64,000 bases of DNA from Komarekiella delphini-convector SJRDD-AB1 (lineage in GTDB: Bacteria > Cyanobacteriota > Cyanobacteriia > Cyanobacteriales > Nostocaceae). Position numbers and translations under genes: made by a program. Positions 59,840 to 64,000 of this stretch are shown piece after piece; positions within the stretch are counted from its first letter, which is position 1; every line of letters begins with the position of its first letter. The notes under the pieces were generated by a model that was not told where the DNA came from, made no database searches, and saw only the letters and a program-made list of their open reading frames with translations. The stretch is from the NCBI RefSeq assembly GCF_014831675.1, contig NZ_VJXY01000039.1, forward strand, positions 1-64,000. Reading direction: 5' to 3'.

Positions 59840-62017
59840 ATGGAAGGCTTAACCTGCTCAAGAAATGGATGTACTGGTACTATCGAAGATGATTACTGTA
59901 ATGTCTGCGGACTTGCAGCGGTTAAAACTCCGTTGGTCAGCCAGAAGCAAAGCACGGCTAACACAAGTAGGAGTTCACCTATTACTACGGGTACTGGTTC
60001 GTCGCCACTAACTAAACGTTCCCAAGGTTCGCGGCGTACTAGTAGCACTTCTGCCCGTAGTAGTCGCAAGCAGTTAGGGGCAGGACTCGTTTCTGTGCCG
60101 GATCTGCCTTCAACGGAGCCAGAAAAAGCTATTATCCTTGACCCAAAAGTACCGGATAATAAACGCTTCTGCTCGAATTGCAATAACCAACTGCGACGGG
60201 AAAAGGGATTTTGCAGTAAGTGCGGACAGAAGTTTTCGTTTATTGCTACCCTCCGTCCTGGCGATTTAGTGGTGGGGCAATATGAAGTTAAAGGAGCGAT
60301 CGCCTATGGTGGTTTAGGTTGGATCTACTTAGGTTTTGATAAAACTCTGTCTCGTTACGTTGTTCTTAAGGGACTGCTAAATACTGAAGATGCATCTAGC
60401 GCAGCCGTCGCCGTTGCAGAAAGGCAATTTCTCGCAGCGGTAAAACACCCCAATATCGTTGGTATCTACAACTTTGTTAACCACGATAGTGAGGGTTTTA
60501 TTGTGATGGAGTACGTTGGTGGTAAAACTCTGAGGGAAATTCGCAAGAGTCGCGGGCCGTTACCAGTAGCGGAGGCGATCGCTTATATTCACCGCATCCT
60601 TAGCGCATTTGCTTATCTGCATTCTTTGGGCTTAGTATACTGCGACTTCAAGCCAGATAACATCATGGTCGAGGGCGGCGACGTAAAGTTAATTGACTTA
60701 GGTGGTGTCCGCCGCATTGATGACCCCGATGGTGATATCTACGGCACTATGGGCTACAGCGCTCCCGAAGCAGGTGAAGGCCCTACAGTCGTCTCGGATC
60801 TGTTTACCGTTGGTAGAACTTTGGCGGTGTTGCTGACTGATATTCGGGGTTTTAACAAAGAACATCTTTATAAACTGCCTAGTCCCCAAGAAGAACCTCT
60901 GTTTTCCCAGCAAGAGTCACTTTATCGGTTCCTGATTAAAGTAACGGCTGAAAACCCTGATGACCGTTTTCAGTCGGCGGATGAAATGGCAGATCAATTG
61001 TTAGGTGTGCTGCGGGAAGTGGTGGCTCTCTCAACTAATATCCCCCGTCCATCTACCAGTAACCTATTTGGTGGAGATATGCTGGCTCTAACCAATAGTG
61101 GTGATTTTGAACCAATAAAAATTGACTACCAGCAATTGCCTGTACCGATGTTAGACTCTAGCGATCCTGGCTTCAATGCAGTACTCAATGCTAGTGCGAT
61201 CGCCGATCCAGTCAAGCGGGCTGTTAGTTTAGAGGTTGTTACCAAGCAAGTTGCTAATACCAGTGAAGCATGGTTCCGCTTGGCAAATACTCTCATTGAA
61301 ATAAATGAATACAGCGATGTAGAGCAAGCTTTAACTACAATCGAAGCCAAAGACCCTTGGGACTGGCGAATATTCTGGTATCGAGGTCGAGCGCTGATGG
61401 CACAGGGTAAATCCCAAGAGGCACAGTTAGCATTTGACCAAGTTTATTTTGACCTACCGGGGGAGGTGGCTCCGAAGCTAGCGCTGGGGCTGGCGGCGGA
61501 GCAGGCGCAAAATTACCAACTAGCAATTAAAATGTATGACTTAGTATCTCGTACCGATCCCGGTTATGTATCAGCAGCGTTTGGGTTGGCTCGTTGCCTT
61601 TGCGCTATGGGCGATCGCAACGCTGCGGTGGCGGCATTGGAACGCATACCTCAAACCTCAAATTTGTTTACGCGATCGCGCGTAGAAATTGCCCGGACGT
61701 TAATTAACCGCGATCGTTCTACTCCCGGAACTCAAGAACTTCAAGCGGCTTCAACGGCAATTGAAGCACTCACATTGGAAGGAATAGATCGCTATCGACT
61801 GACTCAACAAGTTTTGGATACTGCCCTCAACTTGCTGACTTCGCGGCAATTACAAGCTGCTTCTGATTTAACAATTTTGGGGCAGCCATTCCAAGAAGTG
61901 CATTTAAGAAAAGGGTTAGAAAAAGCTTTGCGCGATATGGCACACCTCGCAAATGGCAATGAAAAAATCCGCTTAGTAGATGAGGCAAATCGAGTGCGTC
62001 CTAGAAGTTTGTTTTAA
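59840..62017 (+). CDS. PknG-like serine/threonine protein kinase with zinc ribbons and TPR region
   Basis: The 725-residue protein has an N-terminal zinc-ribbon pair (CSRNGC..CNVCG and CSNC..CSKCG at about 112-130). The kinase domain runs from about 148 to 400: Gly-loop AYGGLGWIYLG, catalytic Lys in VVLKGLL, HRD-equivalent YCDFKPDNIM, DFG-equivalent LIDLGG, and YSAPE. A C-terminal TPR-like helical half follows (SEAWFRLANTL, FWYRGRALMAQGKSQEAQLAFDQV). This is the mycobacterial PknG architecture, with zinc ribbons in place of rubredoxin. All catalytic residues appear present. The GNAT and PP2C genes follow at 21 and 4 nt, giving a compact phosphorylation cassette. Substrates are unknown. Confidence 0.92.
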   Translation: MEGLTCSRNGCTGTIEDDYCNVCGLAAVKTPLVSQKQSTANTSRSSPITTGTGSSPLTKRSQGSRRTSSTSARSSRKQLGAGLVSVPDLPSTEPEKAIILDPKVPDNKRFCSNCNNQLRREKGFCSKCGQKFSFIATLRPGDLVVGQYEVKGAIAYGGLGWIYLGFDKTLSRYVVLKGLLNTEDASSAAVAVAERQFLAAVKHPNIVGIYNFVNHDSEGFIVMEYVGGKTLREIRKSRGPLPVAEAIAYIHRILSAFAYLHSLGLVYCDFKPDNIMVEGGDVKLIDLGGVRRIDDPDGDIYGTMGYSAPEAGEGPTVVSDLFTVGRTLAVLLTDIRGFNKEHLYKLPSPQEEPLFSQQESLYRFLIKVTAENPDDRFQSADEMADQLLGVLREVVALSTNIPRPSTSNLFGGDMLALTNSGDFEPIKIDYQQLPVPMLDSSDPGFNAVLNASAIADPVKRAVSLEVVTKQVANTSEAWFRLANTLIEINEYSDVEQALTTIEAKDPWDWRIFWYRGRALMAQGKSQEAQLAFDQVYFDLPGEVAPKLALGLAAEQAQNYQLAIKMYDLVSRTDPGYVSAAFGLARCLCAMGDRNAAVAALERIPQTSNLFTRSRVEIARTLINRDRSTPGTQELQAASTAIEALTLEGIDRYRLTQQVLDTALNLLTSRQLQAASDLTILGQPFQEVHLRKGLEKALRDMAHLANGNEKIRLVDEANRVRPRSLF

Positions 62018-62038
62018 GTAACTAAGTATCGCAAGAAA

Positions 62039-62596
62039 ATGACAAAAATTAAACTTACAACAAAAAACTTGGAGCTAATTGCTTCCACCTTAGAAATTGC
62101 CCAAGTGGAAATTAGTGACAAATCCAAGTTTTCCGAGCTACTCAATGCACTTGTACCTAGTACCTGGCCACCTGAATTTAACGACGATGAAACTATGTCG
62201 TTTTTCTTACATAAATTACAAGAAGCTCCAGAACAGTCAGGATGGTGGTGCTGGTATTTTGTGCTGAATGATGTAGTTACAGATGCACGTACCCTCATTG
62301 GTAATGGTGGTTTCAAAGGCAAGCCAACGTTTGATGGCACCGTCGAAATCGGCTATTCAGTTTTACAAGAGTTTCAAAACTTGGGTTACGGGACAGAAGC
62401 TATCGAAGCGCTTGTTTCTTGGGCATTTGACCATCCTGAAGTTCGGCAAGTTATCGCAGAAACTCTACCAGAACTCAAAGCTTCACAACGAGTTCTGGAA
62501 AAAAGCCAATTTACGTATGTTGGACAAGGTTCTGAGGAGGGAATAATTCGTTATGAGCTTTCTCGTAGTCACATGAAATCAGGAGCAGCGAATTAA
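62039..62596 (+). CDS. GNAT-family N-acetyltransferase
   Basis: The 185-residue acetyltransferase is of the RimJ/RimL-like (Acetyltransf_3) type. VEIGYSVLQEFQNLGYGTEA carries the acetyl-CoA-binding Q/R-x2-G-x-G/A-type loop (NLGYGTE). Further signatures are LIGNGGFKG and the C-terminal ASQRVLEKSQFTYVGQG. It is 21 nt downstream of the kinase and 4 nt upstream of the PP2C gene, so it is co-translated with a kinase/phosphatase pair. That suggests protein acetylation or metabolite modification controlled by phosphorylation. The acceptor is unknown. Confidence 0.88.
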   Translation: MTKIKLTTKNLELIASTLEIAQVEISDKSKFSELLNALVPSTWPPEFNDDETMSFFLHKLQEAPEQSGWWCWYFVLNDVVTDARTLIGNGGFKGKPTFDGTVEIGYSVLQEFQNLGYGTEAIEALVSWAFDHPEVRQVIAETLPELKASQRVLEKSQFTYVGQGSEEGIIRYELSRSHMKSGAAN

Positions 62597-62600
62597 GCCT

Positions 62601-63563
62601 ATGGAATGCCCAAACTGTGGTGCTTCTGTCTTGGCAAGTGATGATAAATTCTGTGAAGAATGCGGTACACCTTTGACGATAATTAAACCTCTAACCTCCA
62701 GCAGTGAGTGTGAAAAATGCGGTGCTGGAATTGAGGCAATTGATGATGAAGGATTCTGTACTCATTGTGGATTCCGTAGAGAAATACGCCAAAGGGAACG
62801 GGTTGAAGTGACAATTGACTTGCACTTAGCAGGTATCAGCGATCGCGGACTCAAACACAACCGTAACGAAGACTTCCTTGCCCTAAAACAGCTAAATAAC
62901 GCTCAGACAAATATCCTTGTAGTTTGTGATGGAGTTTCCAGTTCCGATAAATCTGATGTAGCAGCCCAAATTGCTGCTGAAAGTGCGTGTTTAGCGCTAG
63001 CTACTGCTTGGGAAAAAGGAGAAAATCCAGAGTCAGCAATGAAATCAGCCTTTGCCACTGCTCTACAATCTGTATGTAATATCCCTTATGTAAATAGTAT
63101 AAATTCAGAATACCCATCAACAACAATTGTTGCTGCCCTTGTGCAAAACCGTACCGCTACCATTAGTTGGCTTGGTGACAGTCGTGCTTATTGGCTGTCT
63201 GACAACGATTCCCAGCAATTGACTAAGGATGATTCCTGGCTTAGGGAGGTGGTAGCAGCCGGAGAAATGACCGAAGTAGAAGCCAGACAATCGCCTCATG
63301 CTCATGCGATTACCCGCTGGCTAGGGGCAGATGCAATTGAAAATAATGTTCCCTCGATTGTACACTTTACTATTCCTGGTTCAGGATACTTGCTACTATG
63401 TACCGATGGATTGTGGAACTATGCACCAGAAGCCTTGCGCTTGGCAAAAATTATACAGCAGACATCAAATACAGATGCGATCGCCGTTTCCCATTCACTA
63501 GTCAAATTTGCCCGCAACTCTGGCGGACATGACAACATCACCGTTGCAGTCCTGTGTTTATAA
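62601..63563 (+). CDS. PP2C-type protein phosphatase with two N-terminal zinc ribbons
   Basis: The 320-residue protein has two short zinc ribbons (CPNCG..CEECG and CEKCG..CTHCG, within 1-56) and then a complete PPM/PP2C domain. Its motifs are SDRGLKHNRNEDF, VVCDGVSSSD, WLGDSRAYWL, LLLCTDGLWNY and GHDNITVAVL. The metal-binding Asp residues are present, so it should be an active Mn/Mg-dependent Ser/Thr phosphatase opposing the neighbouring kinase. The shared zinc-ribbon tags on kinase and phosphatase suggest docking to a common partner. It starts 4 nt after the GNAT stop (ATG 62601). It ends just before a palindrome that may terminate the operon. Confidence 0.93.
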   Translation: MECPNCGASVLASDDKFCEECGTPLTIIKPLTSSSECEKCGAGIEAIDDEGFCTHCGFRREIRQRERVEVTIDLHLAGISDRGLKHNRNEDFLALKQLNNAQTNILVVCDGVSSSDKSDVAAQIAAESACLALATAWEKGENPESAMKSAFATALQSVCNIPYVNSINSEYPSTTIVAALVQNRTATISWLGDSRAYWLSDNDSQQLTKDDSWLREVVAAGEMTEVEARQSPHAHAITRWLGADAIENNVPSIVHFTIPGSGYLLLCTDGLWNYAPEALRLAKIIQQTSNTDAIAVSHSLVKFARNSGGHDNITVAVLCL

Positions 63564-63570
63564 ACCAAAT

Positions 63571-63585
63571 TTCAGCATTGCTGAA
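63571..63585 (+). terminator. Palindrome after the PP2C gene, possible terminator
   Basis: TTCAGCATTGCTGAA is a perfect 7-bp inverted repeat with a one-base centre, 8 nt after the PP2C stop. No long T-run follows, so intrinsic termination is uncertain. Confidence 0.35.
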
Positions 63586-63705
63586 TATGAGTATGAAACT
63601 CAAAAATTTAATATCTCAAACTCTTATTCTCTGTGCCTCTGTCTTGAAAAGTTTCCTACGGCGGGAAACCCCGAAGTTCTGATCGCTATGCGGGTCTTAC
63701 TGCCC

Positions 63706-63776
63706 AACCGTTCTGAAAGAACGGTTGCCTTGTGTCCTTTGGACACAAGGGAGAGGCGCAAGGCTTTGCGCCTCTC
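63706..63776. repeat. Three consecutive perfect stem-loops
   Basis: AACCGTTCT-GAA-AGAACGGTT (63706-63726), CCTTGTGTCC-TTT-GGACACAAGG (63728-63750) and GAGAGGCGCAA-GGCT-TTGCGCCTCTC (63751-63776) are three perfect hairpins with stems of 9, 10 and 11 bp, loops of 3-4 nt and almost no spacer. No coding frame crosses them. Farther right are two copies of a GCCGGA(C/A)GCCGGCGCTCAGACT hairpin repeat (about 63796 and 63870) and CTCTGCGCCTCTGCGG-type repeats. No gene is seen from 63564 to 64000. Confidence 0.8.
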
Positions 63777-64000
63777 GGCAGTGATACAGACCATCGCCGG
63801 ACGCCGGCGCTCAGACTTCTCTCCGCCTACAGAACTTTTCGCTGCGTCTCTGTCTTGGAAAGTTCTGTTCGCCGGAAGCCGGCGCTCAGACTTTCCGCTG
63901 CGTGATACTAATTCATACTTTCACTCAGCAACGCCCAAATTTCTATATCTTAAATATTCTCTTCTTCTCTGCGCCTCTGCGGTATGCCTCCGGCACGCTA

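Overview
The window is cyanobacterial and most likely from a filamentous Nostocales strain. HIP1 octamers (GCGATCGC) are frequent, heptanucleotide and other short tandem repeats of Nostoc type sit between and inside genes, and the gene families fit (GUN4 domain, PknG-type kinase with zinc ribbon and TPRs, SxtJ/DUF5989, FkbH-type NRPS loading).

Layout. (1) 1-1527: a group II intron lies antisense in a DUF4351-type gene and is itself interrupted by a second group II intron inside its maturase ORF. (2) 1614-4913: a GH31 glycosidase of sulfoquinovosidase type and a small membrane protein, followed by repeat-rich DNA. (3) 5506-13813: a LamG-patatin fusion, a small membrane protein, a BacA/SbmA-like ABC transporter, a GUN4 coiled-coil protein and a small orphan. 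(4) 13847-57082: a large biosynthetic locus, almost entirely on the minus strand. (5) 57098-58328: an AT-rich gene-free stretch with a 93-bp MITE and one copy of a duplicated upstream region. (6) 58329-63563: a plus-strand signalling cassette of coiled-coil protein, PknG-like kinase, GNAT acetyltransferase and PP2C phosphatase. (7) A terminal repeat field with three back-to-back perfect hairpins.

The central locus reads as an aeruginosin-family gene cluster of the dysinosin/suomilide/banyaside kind. A prephenate decarboxylase-like gene, a bicupin, an SDR and an NRPS lie in the aerDEFG order, which makes the Choi-type bicyclic residue in aeruginosins. The 2905-aa NRPS starts with FkbH (glyceryl transfer), FkbM (O-methylation), a carrier protein and a sulfotransferase domain, then C-A-PCP-E with an aliphatic (Ile/Val-like) code. 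This predicts a 2-O-methylglycerate 3-O-sulfate cap followed by a D-aliphatic residue. A dedicated APS kinase could supply part of the PAPS donor. A glycosyltransferase, a NodU/TobZ-type carbamoyltransferase with SxtJ and DUF5989 partners, an MBOAT acyltransferase with an AlgJ-like partner, and two SGNH hydrolases fit a glycosylated, carbamoylated and acylated product. Four paralogous 2OG-Fe oxygenases, an unusual two-Rieske protein, a radical SAM enzyme and a second SDR could remodel the bicyclic core. MFS and DMT transporters and two six-repeat propeller lectins complete the locus. The exact product cannot be read from the sequence.

Two themes cut across the window. First, the patatin gene and the large NRPS, about 51 kb apart on opposite strands, have homologous upstream regions containing tandem iterons, which suggests duplication or co-regulation. 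Second, dispersed repeats have inserted in frame into at least four coding sequences (a lectin, both NRPSs and the Rieske protein), adding peptides of about 15-46 residues.
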